Shown here: positions 24,613 to 32,306 of the stretch, piece by piece
Layout: the number at the start of each line of letters is the position of its first letter
Numbering within the stretch: position 1 is the first letter of the stretch
Source: Micromonospora coxensis
GTDB lineage: Bacteria > Actinomycetota > Actinomycetes > Mycobacteriales > Micromonosporaceae
Reading direction: 5' to 3'
DNA length: 64,000 nucleotides
Assembly (NCBI RefSeq): GCF_900090295.1
Contig: NZ_LT607753.1
Coordinates: 5,270,001-5,334,000, forward strand
Made by a program: the position numbers and the translations under genes
The notes under the pieces: model-generated
What the model saw: only the letters and a program-made list of their open reading frames with translations
Told to the model about the DNA's origin: nothing
Databases searched by the model: none

Positions 24613-25842
24613 TCAGCTGTTGACGATCAGGCTGGCGATCTGGTTGTAGATCAGGTGGGCCTTGGCGCCCTGGTTCGACGGGCAACCGCCGAGGTGGTGC
24701 AGGGCGATGACCCGGTGGTTGGCGTCCAGCACCGGCGAGCCCGAGTTGCCGCCGGAGGTGTCGCAGCTGTAGCTGATGTTCCAGGTGTTGTAGTTCGCGT
24801 TCTTGACGGTGCACCGGGTGCCGTTCTGGGTGTCCTCGAAGATCGACAGCCGCTTCGGCCTGCCGTCGCCGTGGCCCGGGATGTACATCCGGGTGCCGGT
24901 GGTGGTGGCGGTGGTCGCCAGGAACAGCGTGCCGAAGCCCTGGATGGCGGTGAAGTTGTTCACCGAGTACAGGGCGTAGTCCAGCTCGCCGGAGCCGCCG
25001 CTGCTCACCTTGTACAGCGTGGCGCCGCTGACCTTGGTGCCCGGGCCGGGGTTGTTGCCCCCGCAGGTGGCGCACTGGTAGTTGAACTGCATCTCGCTGC
25101 CGCTGACCGCGGCCTGCGTCGAGAAGCAGTGCTTGTTGGTCAGCATCCGGTTGGTGCTGCCCACCCGCCAGGTGGTGCACAGCCCACCGCCGCTGATCAG
25201 CAGCCGCGCCACGGCGGTGCTGCGGGCAAACTCGCTGGGGTGGCTGCTCTGGTAGCAGACCACGTCACGACGGGCGTCGGTGCTGCAGACGGACTGCAGG
25301 GAGATGTTGTGCTGGCTGATCTCCGCGCGGTCGTAGCCGCGCCAGAACCGGTCGATGGTCGCGGCGCTGCCCCGGGAGGGACGGCTGCTGTGCAGCGTCA
25401 CCACCGCGGTGTCGCCGTCCACCGACATCGCCCAGAAGCCCGGCCGGCCGTCGGTGGTGTAGTCCGAGCCGGTCGCCCGGTTCAGGTGACGGTCGTAGCG
25501 GTAGCTCTCCCGGCCGTCGGGGCTGGCGACGGTGACGTACTCGCCGTCGGCCAGCCGCAGCGAGCTGAAGTGCACCTTGACGTACGTCGCGCCGGGGTGC
25601 CGGATGATCTGGGTCCGACCGTCGCGGGCGCGGGACAGCGCGCCGTCGACGGTGCGCAGCTCGCCGACCGTGGTGACGCCCTCCGCCGAGAACTGTTCCG
25701 ACTCCGGCGCCCGCTCGGAGTGCGGGGCCGACGGCGTTGCCGAGGACGCCTCGGCGGCGGGTGCCGACACCAGGCTCAGCCCCAGCGTGAGGGCGCTGAG
25801 CGTGACCGCCGCCGTCCGCAGGCGGCGCAGGGCAAGTTTCAT
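24613..25842 (-). CDS. Secreted trypsin-like serine protease
   Basis: The product is 409 residues, started at ATG 25842 behind GGAAGGAGCGACC; a signal peptide ends around APAAEASS. A propeptide-like N-terminal half (residues 40-190) contains FSSLRLADGEYVTVASPDG and RGYDRAEIS. The protease half follows with its triad visible: TNKHC (His), ELDYALYSV (Asp) and SCDTSGGNSGSPVL (Ser). Several cysteines flank the sites, as in secreted lysyl- or glutamyl-endopeptidase-like S1 enzymes; specificity is not predictable. The upstream region carries an AT-rich palindrome, unusual in this DNA and probably regulatory. A strong hairpin follows the stop. Confidence 0.88.
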   Translation of the reverse strand: MKLALRRLRTAAVTLSALTLGLSLVSAPAAEASSATPSAPHSERAPESEQFSAEGVTTVGELRTVDGALSRARDGRTQIIRHPGATYVKVHFSSLRLADGEYVTVASPDGRESYRYDRHLNRATGSDYTTDGRPGFWAMSVDGDTAVVTLHSSRPSRGSAATIDRFWRGYDRAEISQHNISLQSVCSTDARRDVVCYQSSHPSEFARSTAVARLLISGGGLCTTWRVGSTNRMLTNKHCFSTQAAVSGSEMQFNYQCATCGGNNPGPGTKVSGATLYKVSSGGSGELDYALYSVNNFTAIQGFGTLFLATTATTTGTRMYIPGHGDGRPKRLSIFEDTQNGTRCTVKNANYNTWNISYSCDTSGGNSGSPVLDANHRVIALHHLGGCPSNQGAKAHLIYNQIASLIVNS

Positions 25843-25897
25843 GGTCGCTCCTTCCCAGGAACCAGCACCTCGTCGTGCTTTCGGTCTTCCTACCGGA

Positions 25898-25913
25898 CAT
25901 TGATAGATCAATG
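25898..25913. promoter_or_regulatory. AT-rich palindrome upstream of the secreted protease
   Basis: CATTGAT, a 2-bp spacer, then ATCAATG: seven-base perfect arms, flanked by a looser outer repeat (GACATT and AATGTC at the edges). It is about 55 bp upstream of the protease start in an AT-rich pocket. Candidate operator or activator site; the binding protein is unknown. Confidence 0.45.
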
Positions 25914-26014
25914 CAAATGTCTCTATGGGTAGGAGCATGACGGCGCCCGTCGTCCCGGCGGGCCACCCGCCGCCCGCCCCGGTGGGCGACCCTGCGGCGA
26001 CCGACCCGCCGCCC

Positions 26015-26020
26015 TAGGCT
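26015..26020 (+). promoter_or_regulatory. -10 hexamer TAGGCT for the DUF1990 gene
   Basis: It lies seven bp upstream of the GTG at 26028, matching the leaderless pattern. Confidence 0.45.
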
Positions 26021-26027
26021 GGACGGC

Positions 26028-26531
26028 GTGTCCGAGCTGACGTACCCGCAGGTGGGATCCACCCGGCAGGGGGCGCTGCCGGCCGGCTGGCACCACCTGC
26101 GCCACCGGCGCCGGCTGCCCGACGGCAGCTTCGCCGTCGCGGCCGAGGCCGTGCTGACCTGGCGGCTGCACCGGGCCGCCGGGGTACGCATGCGCACCGA
26201 CGCCCCACGCGCCGCCCCCGGCGTCCGGGTCACCCCCGGCCTCGGCGTCGGCCCGCTGCGGATCTGGGGCCCGTGCGAGGTGGTCTGGGTGGCCTCCGAC
26301 AGCCGCCGGGCCGGCTTCGGCTACGGCACCCTGCCCGGGCACCCCGAGCACGGCGAGGAGGCGTTCCTGGTCACCCGGGACGACACCGGCGCGGTCTGGT
26401 TCGAGGTGGTCGCGTTCAGTCGTCCGGCGGTGTGGTTCATGCGGGCCGCCGGCCCGCTCGGCCGGGCCGTGCAGCACGCCTACGCCCACTGGCTGGCCCG
26501 CACCCTGCGCCGCCTCTGCGCCCGGGGCTGA
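26028..26531 (+). CDS. DUF1990 family protein
   Basis: The 167-residue protein has DUF1990 landmarks: an N-terminal LTYPQVGSTRQGALPAGWHHLRH, RVTPGLGVGPLRIWGPCEVVWV, and FGYGTLPGHPEHGEEAFLVTRDD near the C-terminal third, ending with helices (WFMRAAGPLGRAVQHAYAHWLARTLRRL). The family is widespread in actinobacteria and plants, with a START-like or lipocalin-like fold suggested, but no proven function. There is no signal peptide. The GTG start is supported by the upstream TAGGCT hexamer. Confidence 0.87.
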   Translation: MSELTYPQVGSTRQGALPAGWHHLRHRRRLPDGSFAVAAEAVLTWRLHRAAGVRMRTDAPRAAPGVRVTPGLGVGPLRIWGPCEVVWVASDSRRAGFGYGTLPGHPEHGEEAFLVTRDDTGAVWFEVVAFSRPAVWFMRAAGPLGRAVQHAYAHWLARTLRRLCARG

Positions 26532-26639
26532 CCCGGCGTCGGCGCGGTCCGCCCCGACCGACCACGGTGACCGTCACGGCGGCCGGGCGACCCGGTCGCG
26601 GAGGCCGGTGACGACGGCGCAGGCAGCGCCGCCGCAGCG

Positions 26640-27566
26640 TCAGAAGCGGGCGAAGGAGCGGATCGGCATCCGTGGCCCGAACCTCGGCGCCTGGACGCCG
26701 GCCGCCGCGAGCAGCAGGCAGACCCGGCCCCGGTGACCCCGGAACGGCTCCAGCAGGGCCAGCATCCGCGCGTCGTCGCCGCGCGCCTCACCGGCCAGCG
26801 CCCAGGCGACGGTGTTCGGCACGTGGTAGTCGCCGACACTGACCGCGTCCGGGTCGCCGTACGCGACGCGCACCACCTCGGCGGCCGTCCACGGGCCGAT
26901 GCCGGGCACCGCGGTCAACCGGCGGGTGGCCTCGGCGCTGTCCGCGCAGCGTTCCAGCCGCCCGGCCAGCGCGGCGGCCCGGCGCAACGTGTCGGCCCGG
27001 CGCTGCTCCACCCCGAACGGGTGGAAGACCCAGTACGGCGCGGCGGCGACCGCCTCCGGGGTGGGCGGCAGCAGCAGCGGCTGCATCGGCCCGGGCGCCG
27101 GCTCGCCGAAGTGCCGCACCGTCGCCGCGTACGCCCGGTACGCCTCCTTGCCGGTGACCTTCTGCTCCAGGACCGCCCGCAGCACCCGGGGGAAGACCTG
27201 TCCGGTGGCCGGCATCCGCAGTCCCCGGTGCGCCCCGGCCAGCCGCGCCACCAGCGGATGGGCGGCGGCCAGCTCGGCGAACCCGGTGAGGTCGTCGCGG
27301 AGCCCGGCGATCGCGTCGGCCCGCTCCACCAGCCACCCGGCGCCCGGGCCGTACGCCTCGGCGAGCAGGTCACTCCCGGCGGGGCGCAGCGCCAGCGTGG
27401 CCGGGCCGGCCGGGGTGCGGGTGGCGTACCAGAAGGTGCCGGCGGCGATCCGCGCGCACGGGTCGTACGGGCTGAAGGTGAGGGACCGGACGGTGGCGGC
27501 CAGCCGGTACTCGGCCGGCGGTCGCAGCGTCCGCCGTGCGGCGGGCTCGGTCCAGGTCACCCGCAC
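26640..27566 (-). CDS. DNA-3-methyladenine glycosylase II-like (AlkA/HhH-GPD) protein
   Basis: The product is 308 residues from GTG 27566 (a second GTG at 27560 is equally possible; the open frame extends upstream with poor codon use). The N-terminal part resembles the AlkA beta domain. The C-terminal half contains the helix-hairpin-helix LTAVPGIGPWTAAEVVRVAYGDPDAVSVGDYHVPN with the catalytic aspartate in VGDYH. Such enzymes excise alkylated purines as the first step of base excision repair. No ada or alkB gene is adjacent, so an adaptive-response operon is not indicated. Confidence 0.82.
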   Translation of the reverse strand: MRVTWTEPAARRTLRPPAEYRLAATVRSLTFSPYDPCARIAAGTFWYATRTPAGPATLALRPAGSDLLAEAYGPGAGWLVERADAIAGLRDDLTGFAELAAAHPLVARLAGAHRGLRMPATGQVFPRVLRAVLEQKVTGKEAYRAYAATVRHFGEPAPGPMQPLLLPPTPEAVAAAPYWVFHPFGVEQRRADTLRRAAALAGRLERCADSAEATRRLTAVPGIGPWTAAEVVRVAYGDPDAVSVGDYHVPNTVAWALAGEARGDDARMLALLEPFRGHRGRVCLLLAAAGVQAPRFGPRMPIRSFARF

Positions 27567-27914
27567 ACTCTGCCACGGCCCGCCGCCGTGACGGACGACA
27601 CCGCCGACGCCCTGCACGTCGGCGGTGTCTCCATCCCGCCGAACGGACCGGCCGCGTGGCGGCCGTGGGTGCGGGGTTGGGGGGACCTCGGCGCGCGCGC
27701 CGGCTGGCGTTGACACGCGCGCCGCCCTCGTCCGCTGGCGGGGTTCCGTGGGGGAGGGCTCCGGCGGGGGAACCGTGGCGCCGGCCCTCGACGGGCCGGC
27801 GCCACCACCGGGGCGCACGACGCTGCCGGTACGTCGGCGTCCGGATCCGTGACGGTGGCCGGCCGCGCCCTCCCCGGCTGCGGCCGACCACCGTGTCTCA
27901 CACCGGGCGGGCGG
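27567..27914. other. 348-bp intergenic region
   Basis: No frame has coding-like third positions. It holds one 13-bp hairpin (27775-27805) and otherwise only GC-rich sequence; the AlkA-like gene's promoter should lie at the left end. Confidence 0.5.
27775..27805 (-). terminator. 13-bp hairpin, likely terminator of the lipoprotein gene
   Basis: Perfect arms GTGGCGCCGGCCC and complement enclose a TCGAC loop. It lies 110 bp beyond the lipoprotein stop and before the AlkA-like gene. Confidence 0.5.
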
Positions 27915-28562
27915 TCAGTAGGTGTACTCGCCGCCGCCGCTGTTCGCGCCGCTCTCGGCCGGCGGGGCGACCGCCTTCGGGGTGCCGGTCGGCAGGCACT
28001 CCAGGTTCTTCTTGCCGTCCGGCTGGACGACGAACCAGGTGCCGCCGACACCCTGGCCCTTCCACTGGCCCGCCTTCTTGTCACCGATGTAGCGGTAGAC
28101 CGGCCAGCCGCCGATGGTGATCTGGCGGGTGCCGTCCTGGCGGGTGACGGTGCCGACCTTGTCGTCGGAGACGCCCTGCAGCTGCGGGTTGCCGTCGGTC
28201 AGCGCGGGCGGCCACACCTGGGCGCACTTGTCCACGCAGTTCGACGACGGCGGGTCGTCCGAGTCCTTGTCGAAGCGGTAGAGGACGAAGCCGTCCTGGT
28301 CGGTGACGACCTTGCCCATCCGGGCGACGTTCTTGCCGACGAGCTGGTCGGTCAGCTGCACATCGGCGGGAGGCGGCGCCTGGTCGGCGGCGGGCGCCTC
28401 GGGGGTCGCGGAGGCCTCCGGCTCCACCGCCGCGGTGGGCTCGGCCGCGGCGACGGCGACCGGCTCGGCCGCGCCGCTGTTCGCGTCGTAACCCGCGGGA
28501 GCGCAGGCCGTAAGTGCGACCATCGCGCTCGCCACGATGACGGTCCGCTTCATCTGTGCCAC
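27915..28562 (-). CDS. Lipoprotein with secreted repeat of unknown function (PF03640 type)
   Basis: The 215-residue lipoprotein has signal and lipobox LTAC, then an Ala/Pro/Glu-rich linker of about 45 residues. A pair of short repeats typical of the COG4315 family follows, in which aromatic residues precede an acidic one: GFVLYRFDKDSDDPPSSNCVDKC and WPVYRYIGDKKAGQWKGQGVGGTW. The family is abundant in actinobacteria and its function is unknown; binding to redox or surface partners has been guessed. The GTG at 28562 is preferred over the ATG at 28553 because GAGGAGG lies 4-5 bp before it. It is downstream of the sigma/anti-sigma pair, separated by an imperfect hairpin. Confidence 0.85.
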   Translation of the reverse strand: MAQMKRTVIVASAMVALTACAPAGYDANSGAAEPVAVAAAEPTAAVEPEASATPEAPAADQAPPPADVQLTDQLVGKNVARMGKVVTDQDGFVLYRFDKDSDDPPSSNCVDKCAQVWPPALTDGNPQLQGVSDDKVGTVTRQDGTRQITIGGWPVYRYIGDKKAGQWKGQGVGGTWFVVQPDGKKNLECLPTGTPKAVAPPAESGANSGGGEYTY

Positions 28563-28768
28563 GTGCCCTCCTCATTCTTGGCAGTTCACCGAGTAGTACG
28601 GAGGGTCCACTGTCAAGGTTGAACGATCGACCGTGGGCAATTTCACTAAAATCCGTTGAACCGAACCGGGCACCGCTACGTGTACCGGCACATCCGGCCC
28701 CGTACCGGCGGGAACGCCGAAACGGCGCCGGCCCACGCGGGGCCGACGCCGATCGGTGCGTCGCGGGA

Positions 28769-29554
28769 TCAGGGGACGACGGTCACCAGCGGGCTGGCCA
28801 CCCCGTTCGCGTCCACCGACTGCACCTGCAACTTCGCGATGTCGTTCTTCGGCGCCGAGGTGGCCGCCTCCAACTGGAGGTCCTGCGGGTTGCTGTTGGT
28901 GCCGTACCCGCCACCCGGCACCGACCAGGTGGAGACCACCTCGGTGGTGGCGTTCTTGCGGATCACCACCAGCCGGCAGGTGCGCGGGCCGGGCAGCCGG
29001 GTCAGGTTGAACCCGATCCAGGTGCCGTACTCCTTGTTGGCCAGCCACATGGTGGCCTTCACCCCGGTGCTGCCGTCGGTGGCGTCGTGCTGCTCTCCCG
29101 GGATCTCGTTCGGGCCGCCCGCGCCGGGCCCGGACCGGGTCGGCTGCGGGGTCGGCGGCCCGTCCACCGCCGGCGCGGAGACCGTCGGCTCGGCGATCAC
29201 CTGGTCGCCGCCCTCACCGACGCCGAGGACCGCCACGCCGATGCCGCTGAGCGCGCCGACCGCCACCACCGCGGCGGCCATCGACAGCACCTGACGGAAC
29301 CGGGCGCGCCGCCGGTGGGCGCGCACCGCGACCAGCGTACGGTCCAGCAGCGCCGGATCCGTCGCCGTGTGCTCCATCGCCATCATCGTCTCGCCGTCGA
29401 TGTCGGAGAGCAGCCCCACCACGGGCACCATCGTCTCCAGCTCGGCGGCGCAGGCCCAGCACGTGGCGAGGTGCTCCTCGAACCGTTCGGTGTCCTGCTG
29501 GTCCAGCACGCCGAGCGCGTACGCGGCGACGTCCATGTGTTCGGCCCGGCTCAT
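28769..29554 (-). CDS. Anti-sigma factor with zinc-finger (zf-HC2) domain
   Basis: This is a 261-residue single-pass membrane protein. The N-terminal anti-sigma domain has the HxxxCxxC zinc motif (FEEHLATCWACAAEL); a membrane helix near residue 95 (MAAAVVAVGALSGIGVAVLG) follows a basic stretch. The outer part has a Pro/Thr linker and a C-terminal domain (TMWLANKEYGTWIGFNL...TCRLVVIRKNATTEVVSTWSVPGGGYG) like the RskA extracytoplasmic domain. It should hold the sigma factor encoded just upstream at the membrane until an external signal triggers proteolysis. The start overlaps the sigma stop (ATGA). Confidence 0.9.
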   Translation of the reverse strand: MSRAEHMDVAAYALGVLDQQDTERFEEHLATCWACAAELETMVPVVGLLSDIDGETMMAMEHTATDPALLDRTLVAVRAHRRRARFRQVLSMAAAVVAVGALSGIGVAVLGVGEGGDQVIAEPTVSAPAVDGPPTPQPTRSGPGAGGPNEIPGEQHDATDGSTGVKATMWLANKEYGTWIGFNLTRLPGPRTCRLVVIRKNATTEVVSTWSVPGGGYGTNSNPQDLQLEAATSAPKNDIAKLQVQSVDANGVASPLVTVVP

Positions 29555-30249
29555 TCCGTCACCCCCCTCTCCTGCAGAGCCGTGCGCAGGGCGCGCAGCG
29601 CGTAGTAGACCCGCGACTTGGCGGTGCCGAGCGGAAGGCCCAGCTCCTCGGCCGCCTCCGGCACCGTGCGGCCCCGGAAGTACGTCGCCACCAGGATCTC
29701 CCGGTGGGACTGGCTCAGCGTACGCAGCGCGTCCGCCACCGTCATGGTGCGCAGCACCCGGTCGGTGCTGTCCGCCTCCGCGAACGCGGTCAGGTCCCGG
29801 TCGTACGTCTCGGCCGGGCGGGCCTGTTCGCTGCGGTGCTCGTCGATGGCGATCCGCCGGGCCACCGTCACCAGCCACGGGCGCAGCGAGCCCTGGCCCT
29901 GGGCGCCCAGCCGGTGCGCGTTGCGCCAGGCCCGCAGCAGGGTCTCCTGCACGATGTCCTCGGCGCGCTGCCGGTCACCGCCGGTCAGCCGCATCACGAA
30001 CATCAGCAGCGGCCCGGCGTGCTCGGCGTAGAGCAGCCGGATCAGCTGGTCGGAGTGACTGGCCTCAGGGGACACCGCCTGGTGGCGTCCGGGCGCCGGT
30101 CGCGGCGTCACCGGGCCATTCTGGCGAGCGGTGGGTCCGGCGTCGACCCCCCGGGCCGACCTGGAGGCACGGGGCTGGGGCTGGGCCCGGGCGAACATCC
30201 ACCCTGGCCTGGCCATCTCGCCGTGCAAGCCGGCCGCGACCGCACTCAT
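29551..30249 (-). CDS. ECF RNA polymerase sigma factor
   Basis: The 232-residue group-4 sigma factor has region 2 (LLYAEHAGPLLMFVMRLTGGDRQRAEDIVQETLLRAWRN) and region 4 (LRTLSQSHREILVATYFRGRTVPEAAEELGLPLGTAKSRVYYALRALR). The linker between regions is short, as in SigK/SigL-like ECF types that pair with RskA-like anti-sigma factors. The ATG at 30249 is chosen because AGGAGG lies 5 bp upstream; about 55 residues precede region 2 and appear disordered. It is co-transcribed with its anti-sigma factor. Confidence 0.92.
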   Translation of the reverse strand: MSAVAAGLHGEMARPGWMFARAQPQPRASRSARGVDAGPTARQNGPVTPRPAPGRHQAVSPEASHSDQLIRLLYAEHAGPLLMFVMRLTGGDRQRAEDIVQETLLRAWRNAHRLGAQGQGSLRPWLVTVARRIAIDEHRSEQARPAETYDRDLTAFAEADSTDRVLRTMTVADALRTLSQSHREILVATYFRGRTVPEAAEELGLPLGTAKSRVYYALRALRTALQERGVTE

Positions 30250-30329
30250 GCAGACCTCCTGCTGTCCTATGACATCAGCGGGCCCACGGGGAGGGCCGCC
30301 CCAAGGTACGTGCGGGTCGGCCCGGCGGA

Positions 30330-31187
30330 TCAACGGCGTACCGAAAAAATTCCGGGCGGCGGTGGGGTGGAGTCGACGGCGTCCACGTCGTGGACCACCG
30401 GCGCACCGCCGGCGAACCGGTCCAGCTCCGCGCCGGCCAGCACCCGCCCGGGGAACCAGTCACCGGCAGCGCGCCGGGTCAGCTCCGGCACCGGCGGCGA
30501 CACCCGGCCCGCGACGAGCACCAGGTTGCCGTAGCGCCGCCCGCGCAGCACCGCCGCGTCACCGACCAGGCAGGCGTGCGGCAGCACCTGGCGCACCGTG
30601 GCGACCTGGGCGCGGGCGTGCCGCAGCGGCGGGCCGTCGGCGAGGTTCGCCAGGTACCAGCCGGACGGGGCGAGCACCCGGGCCACCTCGGCGGCGTACT
30701 CGACGCTGGTCAGGTGGGCGGGCGTGCGCGCGCCGGCGAAGACGTCGGCGACCACCACGTCGTACGCGCCGTCGCGGGTGGCGGCCAGGGTGGCGCGGGC
30801 GTCGGCGATCCGCACCTTCAGCCGGGGATCGGCCGCCCAGGGCAGCTCCCGGCGGACCAGCTCGACCAGCGCGCCGTCCAGCTCGGACACCCGCTGGGTG
30901 GACCCCGGGCGGGTGGCCTGCACGTACCGGGGCAGGGTCAGCGCGCCACCGCCCAGGTGCAGCACCCGCAGCGGTGCGCCGGCCGGGGCGAGCAGGTCGA
31001 GCGCCGCGCCGAGCCGGCGGACGTACTCGAACTCCAGGTGGGTCGGGTCGTCGAGGTCCACGTGGGACTGCGGCGCGCCGTCCAGCAGCAGCGTCCACGA
31101 GCGCGGGCGGTCCGGATCGGGCACCAGCTCGGCCCGGCCGGTGTCGACCGGCGCGACGACCCGGTCGTCGCCACGGCGGCGGCCCAT
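30330..31187 (-). CDS. Spermidine-synthase-like methyltransferase-fold protein
   Basis: The product is 285 residues from the ATG at 31187, which overlaps the nurA stop (TGATG). The Rossmann-type motif is VLHLGGGALTLPRYV, followed by SELDGALVELVRRELPW, a DARATL block and YDVVVADVFAGARTP. This is the SpeE/PMT fold, but actinobacterial members of this type often lack polyamine-binding residues and have unassigned roles. Its place at the end of the herA-sbcD-sbcC-nurA operon may be coincidental. Confidence 0.82.
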   Translation of the reverse strand: MGRRRGDDRVVAPVDTGRAELVPDPDRPRSWTLLLDGAPQSHVDLDDPTHLEFEYVRRLGAALDLLAPAGAPLRVLHLGGGALTLPRYVQATRPGSTQRVSELDGALVELVRRELPWAADPRLKVRIADARATLAATRDGAYDVVVADVFAGARTPAHLTSVEYAAEVARVLAPSGWYLANLADGPPLRHARAQVATVRQVLPHACLVGDAAVLRGRRYGNLVLVAGRVSPPVPELTRRAAGDWFPGRVLAGAELDRFAGGAPVVHDVDAVDSTPPPPGIFSVRR

Positions 31188-32155
31188 CAGCGTCGCGCCC
31201 CGCGACCCCGGGTCGCCATGGTCAGCGCCCGGTGCAGCAGCCGGGCGTCGCCCAGCAGCGCGCGCAGCCGCCGCTCCAGCCCGGCGATCGGCACCAGGTT
31301 CTGCGGGGCGCGCGGGTCCTTGTACGGCGAGGAGGCGAACCGGGGCAGGGTGACCAGCGACAGGTCGGCCAGCGCGATCGCCTCCGGCGGCGGCAGCTCC
31401 GCCGAGCACTCCATCCGCACGATGCCGGCCCACGGCGCGCCGGCCGCGACCGGCAGGCGCAGGTACCACGACCAGCCGCCCCAGGCGGTGCCGAGGCGGA
31501 ACACCGGGGACCGTTCGCCCGGACGCAGCGCGGTCACCACGGCGGTCAGCCGGGCGTCGAGGTACTGGCTGTGCTGGGTCTTGATGTAGCCGAGGGTGCG
31601 GGGCAGCTGCCGGCGGGCGCGCAGCGGACCGTCCACGACGAGCAGGTCCCCGTCGGTGCGGGCGGCGTCGGAGACCTCCACCTCCAGGGCGGTCAGCGGC
31701 CCCTGCACGGCGGCGGGCAGCTTGCTCAGCTCACCCGCCCCGCCGACCCGGTGCACCGGGTAGCGCACCCGCCCGCAGACCACCTCCTCGGCCGACGGGC
31801 TGGCGGTGAACAGGCCCCGCCCGACCTTCGCCCCGGCCAGCTCCGCCGCGCCGCGCTCCAGGTCGCAGCGGACCACCCCGGCCGCGTACGAGGCGGCGAC
31901 GCCGGGGAACGAGGCGCCGTCGTCCTCGGCGGTCCAGACGCTGGCGTCGATCCGGCGTACCCCGTCGACGAGCAGCACCACGTCCGGGGCGCGCAGGCCC
32001 GGCCGGGGACCGATCGCCCGCCAGTCCACCACCGGCAGCTCGACGTCCGCGTCGACCTGGGCGCTGCTCGGCGCGGCCGGCCCGCCCGGGGCCGCCTCGA
32101 AGGACGCGCCGTAGGACGGGTCCCAGGCGTCCACGAAGAGCTTCGGCCCGCTCAC
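31187..32155 (-). CDS. nurA: NurA-domain nuclease
   Basis: The product is 322 residues from GTG 32155. NurA-like features are two acidic-glycine motifs, VVLLVDGVRRIDA (D64) and LLVVDGPL (D175), and the LGYIKTQHSQYLD block around residue 190, which matches the conserved lysine-containing motif near the NurA active site. NurA is a 5'-3' single- and double-strand nuclease that works with the HerA translocase on DNA ends processed by Mre11-Rad50. All three partners are encoded immediately upstream in the same operon, which strongly supports the call even though overall similarity to archaeal NurA is low. Its start follows a low-complexity GC-rich spacer, so the N-terminus is uncertain. Confidence 0.72.
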   Translation of the reverse strand: MSGPKLFVDAWDPSYGASFEAAPGGPAAPSSAQVDADVELPVVDWRAIGPRPGLRAPDVVLLVDGVRRIDASVWTAEDDGASFPGVAASYAAGVVRCDLERGAAELAGAKVGRGLFTASPSAEEVVCGRVRYPVHRVGGAGELSKLPAAVQGPLTALEVEVSDAARTDGDLLVVDGPLRARRQLPRTLGYIKTQHSQYLDARLTAVVTALRPGERSPVFRLGTAWGGWSWYLRLPVAAGAPWAGIVRMECSAELPPPEAIALADLSLVTLPRFASSPYKDPRAPQNLVPIAGLERRLRALLGDARLLHRALTMATRGRGARR

Positions 32156-32306
32156 GCCGCCCCCGCCCCCGCCCGCACCGGCCACCGACCCGCCGGTCGG
32201 CCGCGGCCCGCCGGCCCGACGCGGCCCGCCGGTCGCACGTCGCGGGCCGCTCGGCCGCGGCCCGCCGCGCGGAGGTCGCCCGCCACGGCGCGGTCCCGCC
32301 GCGCCG

